A stretch of 64,000 nucleotides of DNA, from positions 1-64,000 of the IMG/VR virus record IMGVR_UViG_3300047557_001498. One strand, 5' to 3'. This DNA is from a virus. Positions within the stretch are counted from its first letter, which is position 1; every line of letters starts with the position of its first letter. Under the pieces are notes generated by a model, which did no database searches, was not told the DNA's origin, and worked only from the letters and a program-made list of their open reading frames with translations. This document shows, one piece after another, positions 49,693-59,052 of the stretch. The position numbers and the translations under genes were made by a program.

Positions 49693-50757
49693 TTATTTTT
49701 GAAAAACAAAGATTGGCTCTCTTTTATATCCTGCACCCATGACGGCAGATAGTATCAGTTGTAGGGTATCGGTATGAGTAAAGCCAACTAAGTTGGCATA
49801 TTTTATAGTCATTTCTTCGAGGTCTTTATACTTTGGTGTGTTGGCTATATTGATTAACATATATCCACCTTTTTTCAATCCATGATAACAGTTCCGAAAT
49901 GTTCCTTGTAAGAAACCAGAACCCCAATCTTCTCTTGTTGGAAACTTATTGTATGACTGTGTTTCTTCATCTGCATATTTCTCTGTATCGAAATATGGCG
50001 GTGAAGTAAAACATAAGTCTAATGTTTCCGCCGCTGGGAGATAGTCCTCTGAACCCATCATGTTTAATTGAATATCCTTACCAAGATACTCAAAGTCATC
50101 ACGAAGTTTACAAAGTCCTTCAAATGTTTTTGTAGATGGTTCTGTTCCGATATAAGTTTTAATGTATGGTGAAGCAAGAGCACCAACCAATCTTCCACCC
50201 CAACCACAAGACATATCCCACATTACACCATCACCACCAAATTTTTTATAGATGACACCGGCTGCTGTTGGTCTGAAATTGGAAACACCTTGAACACCAG
50301 AATATATTTTTAATGATTGACGCAAACGGTTTTCTTGAAAAGAACCACCCCAATGTTTTGATAACCATTTCAAACATTTACGAATAGTCATCTTGAATGT
50401 TTGGTCATTCAAAAAATTATCCATAGGAGACATTTTAGAATTGCCACACTTTACTTCCATTGCATGAGGAAAGTATGACCACGCCAATCGAAGTCCGTTC
50501 ATGGTTTGAATTATATCACCATCTTTGAAAATAGAATCATAATCAAACTGTTGAAGTTTTCTCATGTGTTCATGTTTTTCTTGTTCGGTGATTTTCATAT
50601 ACGGATAACCATGTTTGCGGTAATACTGAAAGATACAGTCTATCGTATCATCCAATTCTCTTTTACCAGCAAAGTATTCACCCGTTTCTTTCCACAGACG
50701 AACTTCTAGCGGATCAACATCAAAAAATTTACCTAAACTTTCACTATCTACTTTCAT
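49693..50757 (-). CDS. DNA methyltransferase with SPPY motif (1 of 3)
   Basis: 354 residues from ATG 50757, one base after the stop of the second methyltransferase. Motif I is WDMSCGWGGRLVGAL (near 186). The catalytic motif is CFTSPPYFDTEKYADEETQSY (near 253). ends REPIFVFQK. SPPY-type enzymes methylate an exocyclic amino group (N4-cytosine or N6-adenine). The N-terminus (1-130) probably recognises the DNA target. Paralogues at 50759 and 56524. Confidence 0.83.
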   Translation of the reverse strand: MKVDSESLGKFFDVDPLEVRLWKETGEYFAGKRELDDTIDCIFQYYRKHGYPYMKITEQEKHEHMRKLQQFDYDSIFKDGDIIQTMNGLRLAWSYFPHAMEVKCGNSKMSPMDNFLNDQTFKMTIRKCLKWLSKHWGGSFQENRLRQSLKIYSGVQGVSNFRPTAAGVIYKKFGGDGVMWDMSCGWGGRLVGALASPYIKTYIGTEPSTKTFEGLCKLRDDFEYLGKDIQLNMMGSEDYLPAAETLDLCFTSPPYFDTEKYADEETQSYNKFPTREDWGSGFLQGTFRNCYHGLKKGGYMLINIANTPKYKDLEEMTIKYANLVGFTHTDTLQLILSAVMGAGYKREPIFVFQK

Positions 50758-50758
50758 G

Positions 50759-52381
50759 TTATGGTTTATAGAATACAAATATCGGCTCGTGTTTGAACCA
50801 CTCACCATTGAATAAAACTTTATTTGCTAGTCTTTCTGGATCAGAATTACCAATCATCTTTGTCATCAACATACACATTTTTCCTTTATATTCCATTCCA
50901 AGTGATTTCAAAATTTTTATGGAATCTTCTTCAAGGTTTATTGTTTTAGTTGCTGAAACTTTTATGTTTGCAATATTCCAACAAAGGTATCTATCGTTCT
51001 TCAAATATCTAACAGCAGTTTCAAGTGTTGGGCGAAGAAAGTTATCTCTCCAATCTGCATATTCTCCGTGTGATTTGTATGATTGAGTTTCATCGTCAGA
51101 ATACATTTCACGATTGAAATATGGCGGTGATGTGAAAACAAAATCTAACTTACCTTCATACTTTTGGAATTTAGGATTGTGTTGAATCAATTCTGAACCA
51201 TCTTGAAAAACATCATACGTGTGATCCTCTTTTACATCGAAAAATCTTGATGAAAGTGAACTACCTTTTTCACCAATGGATTTCAAATAAAAATCAGCAA
51301 GATATTCATAACGAGTTATTCCCAATTCTGGAATAGAATTGTCTGTATTAGGATCAGTTCCAACATAATGTATTGGACGACTTACAGACATTGCACCGAG
51401 TATTCTACCACCCCACCCTGCACTTGGATCATATACCGTCACCATTTCACTTGCCGGAATATGTTTCGTAAAATGTTCATACAAAAACTTTGCAGTCATT
51501 GGCGGAAAATTTACAGCAGGTTGTGAGAATGAAATACGGAATATCTGAAATGCTTGTGGAAATAACTTTGCACTCTTTTCATATACTCTAACCAAGAAAA
51601 CGTTTACTCTTGGTTCTTCACCGTCTTTTTTTATCATAAAATTATCAGACAATTCATCTATATCACCCAAATAAAAAATCATACTTTCATCAAGTATTCC
51701 ATCCTTAACAAACTCACGAATTTGATCGGCTTTGATAGTTAAATACTTTGTATATTTTTTATTGTAAGTTTCAAGTGTACACGATATTTTTGAAATACGC
51801 AAACCTTGTCCATCAAATCTACCATCACCATTCTTAAATGCTAAGAAGAAATCTCGAAGTGTTTCTCCCTCACGGAAGTATGGGTTCTTGATTTGATTTG
51901 ATGAAATGGATTTACTATACAAATACATTGAATCGTTATACAGAGTTCTACGCATAACATGATGAAATGTCTCTTTCATTTCATCGGTGAAGAAATCGTA
52001 AATAGATCGTGAAGTTTCACCGTTTGTTCCACTGGCAATTTTTGTTTTCAACATTGTTGGGAAGAATTGATTAGCTGCAGAACCGTTTTTAGAAAAATTG
52101 GCAATGACGCCGATGATGTCAGCGTCATTACCTTTTTCTGGATTATGAAAAATCTTTGAAGAATTGAATTGACGGAGCTTTGAAAATGATTGTATGATTT
52201 CTTCTTCACTTCTGCCAACAAGTGGCGGTTTACCATTTTCATCCCAATCTTTCAAAAACCTCATTCGTAAATCTTCTACCCATTCGGAAAACTTTTTATC
52301 GTCATAAGTTACCAACTCACCATATGTTATATTACATGGCCAGGACAGAACATTACCTTTTTCATAAAAATATTTTTGCAT
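50759..52381 (-). CDS. DNA methyltransferase with SPPY motif (2 of 3)
   Basis: 540 residues, the longest paralogue. VYDPSAGWGGRILGAM (near 322) binds SAM. VFTSPPYFNREMYSDDETQSY (near 418) is catalytic. The end EPIFVFYKP matches the others. The extra N-terminal 150 residues probably form a different target-recognition region. Overlaps the clamp stop by TGATG, so it is co-translated with the clamp. Confidence 0.83.
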   Translation of the reverse strand: MQKYFYEKGNVLSWPCNITYGELVTYDDKKFSEWVEDLRMRFLKDWDENGKPPLVGRSEEEIIQSFSKLRQFNSSKIFHNPEKGNDADIIGVIANFSKNGSAANQFFPTMLKTKIASGTNGETSRSIYDFFTDEMKETFHHVMRRTLYNDSMYLYSKSISSNQIKNPYFREGETLRDFFLAFKNGDGRFDGQGLRISKISCTLETYNKKYTKYLTIKADQIREFVKDGILDESMIFYLGDIDELSDNFMIKKDGEEPRVNVFLVRVYEKSAKLFPQAFQIFRISFSQPAVNFPPMTAKFLYEHFTKHIPASEMVTVYDPSAGWGGRILGAMSVSRPIHYVGTDPNTDNSIPELGITRYEYLADFYLKSIGEKGSSLSSRFFDVKEDHTYDVFQDGSELIQHNPKFQKYEGKLDFVFTSPPYFNREMYSDDETQSYKSHGEYADWRDNFLRPTLETAVRYLKNDRYLCWNIANIKVSATKTINLEEDSIKILKSLGMEYKGKMCMLMTKMIGNSDPERLANKVLFNGEWFKHEPIFVFYKP

Positions 52382-53100
52382 CAGTTGTTATCCAATTTTA
52401 CTAAATAATATTTGGCTTCAAAATCATCAATATCAAATTCAACTTTTGCCAAACCTTCGGAAGAAACTTTAAGAGTTCCACCATTAAGGTCTTTATTAGC
52501 AGCAAGAATACCGTTAAAGTATTTTGCAGAGAAACTAATCGGATCAATATCACCACTTGCATTACAATCAATATCAATAGAGATACGGTTTGAATTTGTA
52601 TTTGAATAACCAAGAACAATTTGATATTTGTTCAATTTATCATTCTTCAATACCGTGAACTTTTCAATATCAGATAGTGCAGATTTTGCCTTAATGAATT
52701 TGTCAATAAATTCTTTTGTAATCGTAATATCCAATTCAAAAGGTGGCAACTCTTTTAGGTCTGGTGCAGGTGGAATTACTGCAAGGTCAGCCAACATATA
52801 ATTTACCGTAGTTGATTTGTCATCAATAGTTAATGAGAACGCCTTATCACCTGCACCGTTTACTTGAAAGTTTACTGTATTACCAAGAACTCCCAATAAA
52901 CTCACAAGCAGGTCAGTATTGTAAACTCCAAATTTCCAAGAATCTCCTTGAAAACTTTTTAACTTAACTTCACCAACAACACACTTATCATCGGAAATAA
53001 AACGAGTAGATAAACCACCGTTCATATTCCAAGCAACCGATTGAATCAACTTACCCAAGTGATACTTGCTGATAAAGTTGAGCAACTTTGATTTTTCCAT
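52381..53100 (-). CDS. DNA polymerase sliding clamp (T4 gp45-like)
   Basis: 239 residues. The size and strand pattern fit a two-domain trimeric clamp. ISFSAKYFNGILAANKDLNGG followed by LKVSSEGLAKVEFDIDD and YYLVKLD is the typical C-terminal domain with the closing strand. It has its own strong promoter at 53134 and lies directly after the polymerase C-terminal gene. The N-terminal half is diverged. Confidence 0.78.
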   Translation of the reverse strand: MEKSKLLNFISKYHLGKLIQSVAWNMNGGLSTRFISDDKCVVGEVKLKSFQGDSWKFGVYNTDLLVSLLGVLGNTVNFQVNGAGDKAFSLTIDDKSTTVNYMLADLAVIPPAPDLKELPPFELDITITKEFIDKFIKAKSALSDIEKFTVLKNDKLNKYQIVLGYSNTNSNRISIDIDCNASGDIDPISFSAKYFNGILAANKDLNGGTLKVSSEGLAKVEFDIDDFEAKYYLVKLDNN

Positions 53101-53133
53101 AACAAAAATCCTTAATGATTAGAAAATAATGTA

Positions 53134-53166
53134 TACAAATATACGAAAAAATTTTGAATTATCAAA
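53134..53166 (-). promoter_or_regulatory. Bacteroidota-type promoter for the sliding clamp
   Basis: Minus strand: TTTTGAT with TTTG at 53163-53166, 19 bases, then TATATTTGTATAC (53134-53143 core). The -33 box overlaps the last codon of the polymerase fragment. Confidence 0.75.
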
Positions 53167-54076
53167 ACGAAAAAAACTTTTGTGCAACTTTTTTGTTCTC
53201 CGTTGGGAAATCCCACTTCATTGCATCATAAAAGTTTCTTAACTTGCCATCCAATTCAGATACAAATAATTCGTTGGCATCAAAATGTTCTTTGATAAAC
53301 TCAATAATTTCATCTGGATCGGAATCTCCACGAAAAGCCAACTCCTCCAAACCATATTTGTTGGCTTTTAAATAAGCAATCTTAACCTTATCACCATTTT
53401 TGATTGGAGGAAACTTTGGAGGACAACCAAATACTTTTAATAACTTATTGTAATTTATAGCAGCTTTAATATGTGATGGTGTTCCTTTTCCGAATTTACC
53501 AAGAACATCATCCGTAACCATGCTTGCATATTTTTTAATGTCTTTAATAGAAGATGTCTTTGCAACCTCTGAATACAAAACTGTATTCAGATTTCTTTTG
53601 AAAGATAAAATATTTTCATCTATGTCCTTTTTATTTTTGTCTTTGAGAATATCAACTATAACATTTTTCATAAGTTTCTGAAACGATTTTGGGAATGATG
53701 AGCGCACAATATCCAATCCTTTAACTTCTAACTTATCAACCGATACTCCATTATCTGAAATAATCCATAGTGCATATCTCTTTTTCTTTTGCCAGAAACC
53801 CGTTCTACCAATCATTTCTTGTTTAATTTCTAAACGATGTTTGTCTGTATTGAATATCTTTTTAGCAAAAACATCATAGAATTGATTAACATAATTTTGA
53901 ACTTCAGTTGCAATTTCGTAAATTTTAGGTGTCATAGAATCAATATCATTGGTATCTATTTCAGGAAATCTATTCTTAACGAGAGGCAGACAAGAAACGA
54001 AAACAGAATCCGTGTCTACATATTGAACATGATCTATTTCAACATTTTCATTTTTTATTATTTTTTTTATTTTCAT
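53162..54076 (-). CDS. DNA polymerase B, C-terminal fragment (palm motif C and thumb)
   Basis: 304 residues. The polymerase signature YVDTDSVF lies at residues 19-26, supplying the catalytic aspartates of motif C. KRYALWIISDNGVSVDKLEVKGLDIVRSSFPK follows, with the KKRYA lysine and the thumb. The preceding palm, fingers and exonuclease are in the gene at 54756. The two genes are separated by a glycosyltransferase gene, so the active enzyme must be assembled from two chains. Residues 1-18 look like the second half of an insertion found at the end of the other fragment. No clear ribosome site. Confidence 0.85.
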   Translation of the reverse strand: MKIKKIIKNENVEIDHVQYVDTDSVFVSCLPLVKNRFPEIDTNDIDSMTPKIYEIATEVQNYVNQFYDVFAKKIFNTDKHRLEIKQEMIGRTGFWQKKKRYALWIISDNGVSVDKLEVKGLDIVRSSFPKSFQKLMKNVIVDILKDKNKKDIDENILSFKRNLNTVLYSEVAKTSSIKDIKKYASMVTDDVLGKFGKGTPSHIKAAINYNKLLKVFGCPPKFPPIKNGDKVKIAYLKANKYGLEELAFRGDSDPDEIIEFIKEHFDANELFVSELDGKLRNFYDAMKWDFPTENKKVAQKFFSF

Positions 54077-54092
54077 ATCGAATCAATATATT

Positions 54093-54740
54093 TTACAAAT
54101 TAAGAAAACTTTTATACGAACATGATATATTTGCATTGTCTAAATAGTGTTTAAATTCTACATCCGAATCTCTTTCTTCTGGTGTGAAATACCACGGTAT
54201 ATGTTTTGCCCTATAATCAACTAAACTAACACCACCGATGAATGCATCTTTTATATTGTAAACAGCAAATGTAGTATCTATCAATACATTTATCAAACAA
54301 CCTTCAAGTTCTGTTGATTGCGTTTGTCTAGATTTTTCATACGATTGTATGTGATCATAATACGGCGAATCAATCGGAACATCGTGAAAGTCTAATGTTA
54401 AACCAACCTTACCATAATCTGGAAATTTTTCAAGAATAGATATTGATTTTGTCAAACAATCTGTTGGTGTGATTGATAAATCTAAATCAGGATCTGTTAC
54501 AACATAGTAATCTGATTCTAATGAATTAACCAATCCCGAAATCCATGGTGCATGATGGCCTAAATTTTCAGTTCTAACAACTCTAATATCCGTTTCACTA
54601 TACCATTCCAAAAGAGGTTCATATGTACTATCATTATCTAAAATTATTATTTCACCGACCATATCAAACTTTGAAATGTATTCTATCATTTTTCTTGGCC
54701 ATGTCAATAAGTTTCTATTATTTATTATTACTGGAATCAT
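54093..54740 (-). CDS. Glycosyltransferase inserted inside the DNA polymerase gene
   Basis: 215 residues. MIPVIINNRNLLTWPRKMIEYIS, EIIILDNDSTY and YYVVTDPDLDLS (DPD metal site) mark a GT2-like fold common among phage glycosyltransferases. IGGVSLVDYRAKHIPW lies near the end. The gene occupies exactly the gap between the two halves of the polymerase, in the same direction, with 15-16 bases on either side. It contains no nuclease domain, unlike the homing genes that usually split phage polymerases. Confidence 0.82.
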   Translation of the reverse strand: MIPVIINNRNLLTWPRKMIEYISKFDMVGEIIILDNDSTYEPLLEWYSETDIRVVRTENLGHHAPWISGLVNSLESDYYVVTDPDLDLSITPTDCLTKSISILEKFPDYGKVGLTLDFHDVPIDSPYYDHIQSYEKSRQTQSTELEGCLINVLIDTTFAVYNIKDAFIGGVSLVDYRAKHIPWYFTPEERDSDVEFKHYLDNANISCSYKSFLNL

Positions 54741-54755
54741 TTTTTTTCCAAAAAA

Positions 54756-56522
54756 TTATACAATATCATCTGTTTCTAAAAGTTCAGACGCCTTAACTTT
54801 TGTCAATATACCATTTCTCATTATGGATATAAAATTATTTGAATAGTATGTTCGAGTTGAATTGTCTTCCATTTTAACAATTACCTCATATCCAAGCTCT
54901 TTATTGTATTTCATGTTTATAGCAGCTTCTGTTTTTTTGATAACGGTTTGACCGGATAGAGTAACCGCTTCAGCATTATCAATATCATAAAAACGAAATG
55001 CCGGTAAACCCAAAATACCATACATAGAATTAAGAAGAATTTTTTGAACAAGTTGTCTTTTCTTGTAAAACTCATACTTTTCTGTATCACCCGCATTACC
55101 CCACTTCTTCATTTCATTTTTATACTCAACCCTCTTATCAAACCAATCAGAAAGAATTGCTGGAATAAGTCCTGTTCTTTCTGAACTATACATTACCCCA
55201 TTTGATGCAACGGTGTATTTGTATTTATCCAAAAATGCCTTTAACTTTTCTTTCGATACCGTTTCACCACCAACAATATATGCATCTACATTACCACGAA
55301 GAAATTCTTCTGCATTCCAATTCTCAATCTTAGCAATTTTTGTTTCCGGTGAAATGTTTAGTGTCATAATGATTGACGGATAAAGTGATGTTAAGTCCAA
55401 GTCATACATCCACTCATATCTACCAGGAACGGGATCCTTAACAAATGCTCCAATAAATCCCTTCTCACCACTATCTTTCAATTCTTGCATTTTTTCTTGT
55501 CTATCTGCAGGTTTGTTCGGAGCAACAACACCACCAATATGCTTCAGATATGTCAGCATCGCACCTTCAAGATACTTTGATGAATAAACAAAATCTTCAT
55601 AAGGAACATGACCGACATGAGCAATACCTCTAACTAAATCGATATATTGTAATTTCTTATCCAAATCAATTACCAACTCAACGTCAGTAATGTTGTAATC
55701 AATAAATGTATCAATATCGTTTTCCATCAAATCATCAAGATTACCCTCATACTCAACCTTACCACGACCAAGTTCTGTTATTGAAACATAATCTAATGAA
55801 TAAGATGGTAGCTCCTTATATGAGAATTTTTTGTAAACAGTCATATAATCTAACACAGATGTCCCACCTATTGTATATCGGTTTCTATATGGAGAATAAA
55901 ACATTTCACCGATAACAGAAAGATTGTTTGCTTGTTTTTTACCGAGAACACGTTTGATGCGATTATACAAATATGGAATATCGAATGCATCACAATTCCA
56001 ACCCGTCATAACATGGGGTTGAATTTCTTGAATAGCATCTATAAATTTTAATAACAAAGTTTTTTCATCGTAACATGGAATTACTGTTTTGTTATGGGTA
56101 GTTTTTGAATCTAATTTTTTTTTCTTGTCCAATACAAGAATTGTGTAATGGTCTGATGCAGAATCATGGTAAGCGATAGATGTTACTTCATTGTTACCTT
56201 GTGTTGGATCTGGAACACCTGTAATCATTTCAACCTCAATATCAAATGTCATAGTAACTATTCCATTTGACGGCATATCTGAATCGCCGTACATATCAAC
56301 GAGAATACGAGTAGTCTCTGCAATATCAGATTCAAACAAGTCTGGATCATTCTTAACAAAGTTTGTAACCTTTGATAGTTTATCACCATATAGAGAAATA
56401 TATTTACCGTTAGGATCTTTTTTGTAAGCATACGGTTTATATTCAAAATGTAATAAACCTTTGGTATCATCCCAAACCCACGCTTCTCTTGTATTTGTTT
56501 TTACGAAAATGTTTTGATACAT
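54756..56522 (-). CDS. DNA polymerase B, N-terminal fragment (exonuclease, palm, fingers)
   Basis: 588 residues from ATG 56522, two bases after the methyltransferase stop; the longer frame overlaps that gene. MTFDIEVEM (near 95) is exonuclease motif I. LTSLYPSIIMTLNISPE (near 380) is polymerase motif A. QKILLNSMYGILGLPAFRFYD (near 500) is motif B. After GQTVIKKTEAAINMKYN the chain gains a non-polymerase segment with VKMEDNSTRTYYSNN and VKASELLETDDIV, then stops. Motif C is in the gene at 53162. Similar split gp43 genes are known in T4-like Aeromonas phages. Confidence 0.88.
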   Translation of the reverse strand: MYQNIFVKTNTREAWVWDDTKGLLHFEYKPYAYKKDPNGKYISLYGDKLSKVTNFVKNDPDLFESDIAETTRILVDMYGDSDMPSNGIVTMTFDIEVEMITGVPDPTQGNNEVTSIAYHDSASDHYTILVLDKKKKLDSKTTHNKTVIPCYDEKTLLLKFIDAIQEIQPHVMTGWNCDAFDIPYLYNRIKRVLGKKQANNLSVIGEMFYSPYRNRYTIGGTSVLDYMTVYKKFSYKELPSYSLDYVSITELGRGKVEYEGNLDDLMENDIDTFIDYNITDVELVIDLDKKLQYIDLVRGIAHVGHVPYEDFVYSSKYLEGAMLTYLKHIGGVVAPNKPADRQEKMQELKDSGEKGFIGAFVKDPVPGRYEWMYDLDLTSLYPSIIMTLNISPETKIAKIENWNAEEFLRGNVDAYIVGGETVSKEKLKAFLDKYKYTVASNGVMYSSERTGLIPAILSDWFDKRVEYKNEMKKWGNAGDTEKYEFYKKRQLVQKILLNSMYGILGLPAFRFYDIDNAEAVTLSGQTVIKKTEAAINMKYNKELGYEVIVKMEDNSTRTYYSNNFISIMRNGILTKVKASELLETDDIV

Positions 56523-56523
56523 A

Positions 56524-57750
56524 TTAAACTCTCTTAAACATCCATATTGGTTCACAAAACTTTTTATCTCTATTCTTCTCGGCAAATTCTACACTATCAT
56601 CAAGGAAATGTCCGTCTCTTGTTGCAGTTCCTGCACCGGCAGAGTTTGGTCTTTTTGACATTTCCATTCCGATACAACCGATATATTCCATTCCATTCTC
56701 TACAAGGAAATCACTCATTGGGTTTGTTATCTCTAACCATTGACGACCGGTAGACCATGCAGAGTTTGTGTAAACATCTGCAATGTTTATTGCCATAATA
56801 CCACCAACTCTCAATGATGGGATGATATTACCCAATGTTTTATGTAGAAAGTTTTTATTCCATTCATCAATACCTTTATATCGAACCCAACTTTGTGTGT
56901 CTGATTGTGAATACTTCTCAACATTAAAATATGGTGGTGATGTAAACACCAAGTCAAAGTGTTCCGGATATTGTGTGAAATCGAAATCTTCTGCTGGTGA
57001 TGTATAAAAATTCGTTTTCTTTTTACTTTCAAAGAAACCTAAATTCTTTTCATAGAACTGTTTTTGTTCTTCATATATCGGATGATTTTCTACTCTTGGA
57101 TCCAAACCAACATAATGTTCGGTACAAGATGCTGCATAAAAACCAGCAAGTCTGTCACCCCATCCCATAGAGAAATCCAATACATTCTTTACACCCAACA
57201 TTTCATATAGAACTTTAGCAACATTTGGTTTAAACTGTGAACAAATGTATTTACGAAGACCTAACATGGTTCTTAATTCCGATTTACCAAGTGTTTCCAT
57301 TTTGAGTGAATACATGGAACCCATTAGTGATTTCATAAACTTATGGTTAGACCATGTTCTGGCAGGACCTGGTGAAACTGATGCATCAACTTCCCAACGA
57401 TTCTTTTGTTGAAAATAATTTGATGCATCGTTACCAGTATTCAAACGACTGAAATATAATTGTTTTCCCTCATATGTCAAAGCATATTTTGGTTCAGACG
57501 CCTTTCTTGGAAACCACTCACCTTCGGTTAGCAATTCATTCCAACGAATACCTTTGAGTTTTAGAAACTCTCGTTGTGCATCTTCAATAGTAATTTCAGC
57601 GTAAGGTAAAGGGTATGTCATTGCTATTTCAGCAAGACGATCCTTTACATATTCTTTATCGAAGTTTTCTTTTATGTATGTTATTTGTTCGGCAGTTATT
57701 GTTAGATACGGTTCCATACCGTAAAATTGTTGGAAGTAATCTTGTTGCAC
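56524..57750 (-). CDS. DNA methyltransferase with SPPY motif (3 of 3)
   Basis: 408 residues. VLDFSMGWGDRLAGFYAA (near 197) is motif I, with GWGDR replacing GWGGR. LVFTSPPYFNVEKYSQSDTQSW (near 270) is catalytic. The end CEPIWMFKRV matches the paralogues. A segment RPNSAGAGTATRDGHF (residues about 378-393) near the C-terminus is unique to this copy. It lies upstream of the polymerase gene. Confidence 0.82.
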   Translation of the reverse strand: MQQDYFQQFYGMEPYLTITAEQITYIKENFDKEYVKDRLAEIAMTYPLPYAEITIEDAQREFLKLKGIRWNELLTEGEWFPRKASEPKYALTYEGKQLYFSRLNTGNDASNYFQQKNRWEVDASVSPGPARTWSNHKFMKSLMGSMYSLKMETLGKSELRTMLGLRKYICSQFKPNVAKVLYEMLGVKNVLDFSMGWGDRLAGFYAASCTEHYVGLDPRVENHPIYEEQKQFYEKNLGFFESKKKTNFYTSPAEDFDFTQYPEHFDLVFTSPPYFNVEKYSQSDTQSWVRYKGIDEWNKNFLHKTLGNIIPSLRVGGIMAINIADVYTNSAWSTGRQWLEITNPMSDFLVENGMEYIGCIGMEMSKRPNSAGAGTATRDGHFLDDSVEFAEKNRDKKFCEPIWMFKRV

Positions 57751-57763
57751 AAAACACCATTTG

Positions 57764-58054
57764 TTAATCTATTGAATAAAAACTACCTATTCTATCTCTC
57801 ATATCATATACAACTCTAAACTTTCTTACAAATTCATCTTGTTTGTATATTTTTGTATCATTATTATCAATAACAACGTAATCGCCCGGTAAAATTTCTT
57901 TTCCAGATTTAAATGTGAACTTGTACAACGATTCACTTACCAATGAAATAACACCGTCCCATTTATCAACAGCTTCAAGTGCAGATTCTTTTGTGCCATC
58001 AAAATGATATGCAGAGAATTTAGAGTGTAAAGGTTCGACCATCATAAAATTCAT
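57764..58054 (-). CDS. Small beta-rich protein, unknown function
   Basis: 96 residues, KSGKEILPGDYVVIDNNDTKIYKQDEF being a beta-rich region typical of small phage proteins with an SH3-like or RecT-accessory fold. GAGGAAAT lies nine bases before the ATG. No family assigned. Confidence 0.65.
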   Translation of the reverse strand: MNFMMVEPLHSKFSAYHFDGTKESALEAVDKWDGVISLVSESLYKFTFKSGKEILPGDYVVIDNNDTKIYKQDEFVRKFRVVYDMRDRIGSFYSID

Positions 58055-58059
58055 AACAA

Positions 58060-58344
58060 TTATTTCCTCATAAGTTTTTTCTTAAAATCTTTCAACCAAT
58101 CTGGATCGTTTTCAGTATCATCAATGTCATAATATGTTTTACCATCTTTTGCCATTGTCCAATTATCAGAGATTTCATCCTCATTTGGCATTAGAATTTC
58201 TTCCAAAGAATCCAAATCACCGTGAGTTGCTGCAATATGATCCTTTATATGTTTTCTGGTCTTTCTGTGAGCATGGACTTTATCATATTTTTCAGAAGAA
58301 CCTGTATTGCCTATTATAGGATTTTTTCTATATGAACGGCTCAT
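58060..58344 (-). CDS. Small conserved phage protein, basic N-terminus
   Basis: 94 residues. MSRSYRKNPIIGNTGSSEKYDK, then a basic helix and an acidic middle (MPNEDEISDNWTM), ending in KDFKKKLMRK. This S-R-S-x-R-K-N-P-I opening is one I recall from phage hypothetical proteins. Function unknown. Confidence 0.68.
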   Translation of the reverse strand: MSRSYRKNPIIGNTGSSEKYDKVHAHRKTRKHIKDHIAATHGDLDSLEEILMPNEDEISDNWTMAKDGKTYYDIDDTENDPDWLKDFKKKLMRK

Positions 58345-58361
58345 AACATAACCTCATAAAA

Positions 58362-59009
58362 TTAAAGTTGAATATCTTTCCAATTTCCGTTTGCAATAGT
58401 TTTTGTTGCCCATTTACCCATGTTGTTTGCAACTTCATAATAGTTGTAAACACCTTTTTGTTCTAACATACTATCTTCAAACACAAATGGTCTACCCTTT
58501 ACCTTTGTCATAAATTCTCCACCCTTACCCATGTTTCTATCATTAAAAGATTGTGTGTTTCTGTATCCAGGAAAAGAATTAGGACACTTATTTGTTCCAA
58601 TCAAAACAGATCCTTTGCCACCTTTTGGTATAAACAGTATAGAATCTTGCATATACTTTTCACCTAGTCTGACTAAATCTGATTTTAATGTTCCCTTATC
58701 TTTCAAATCAACAACAAAGTAAACATCCTCTTTTACTTCTTTTGCATCTTTTGTTCCAAAGTTTTCGATATAAGCACCATCAACTCTAGTTACACCATAA
58801 CCAAGAACTTCAAGATTTGCATACAACTGTCTATTTCTTTTTTTATTATCATCCAATGAATATTCTGCATCATCTGGACTACCACAACCTTCTTTTGAAC
58901 GGAATGCCGTTATTGTACCACAATCATGTTCATCCATGTGTTTTGTTAAACGAGAAAGACCACTCTCATTTACATTCTTGTTTGGTAATAAATCTTTTAA
59001 CTTTGCCAT
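58362..59009 (-). CDS. DUF3293-like protein
   Basis: 215 residues. HDCGTITAFRSKEG, then NRQLYANLEVLGYGVTRVDGAYIENFG and GEKYMQDSILFIPKGG show the order ITA...N-x-L...GY...G of DUF3293. It opens MAKLKDLLPNKNVNES, similar in spirit to the head tag but without the L-x-E site. The function is unknown. Confidence 0.65.
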   Translation of the reverse strand: MAKLKDLLPNKNVNESGLSRLTKHMDEHDCGTITAFRSKEGCGSPDDAEYSLDDNKKRNRQLYANLEVLGYGVTRVDGAYIENFGTKDAKEVKEDVYFVVDLKDKGTLKSDLVRLGEKYMQDSILFIPKGGKGSVLIGTNKCPNSFPGYRNTQSFNDRNMGKGGEFMTKVKGRPFVFEDSMLEQKGVYNYYEVANNMGKWATKTIANGNWKDIQL

Positions 59010-59039
59010 AATTTCTCTCGGTTATGAAAAACATTTACT

Positions 59040-59046
59040 ATAAATA
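59040..59046 (-). promoter_or_regulatory. Candidate late-promoter box TATTTAT
   Basis: Minus-strand GTATATTTATAG, 31-37 bases before the start at 59009. Confidence 0.3.
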
Positions 59047-59052
59047 TACAAA

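Noticed and set aside
54756-54920. Functional split intein in the DNA polymerase
   Set aside because: No starting Cys/Ser and no terminal His-Asn at the expected places, so protein splicing is not supported. Only a Hint-like pattern was kept as a finding.
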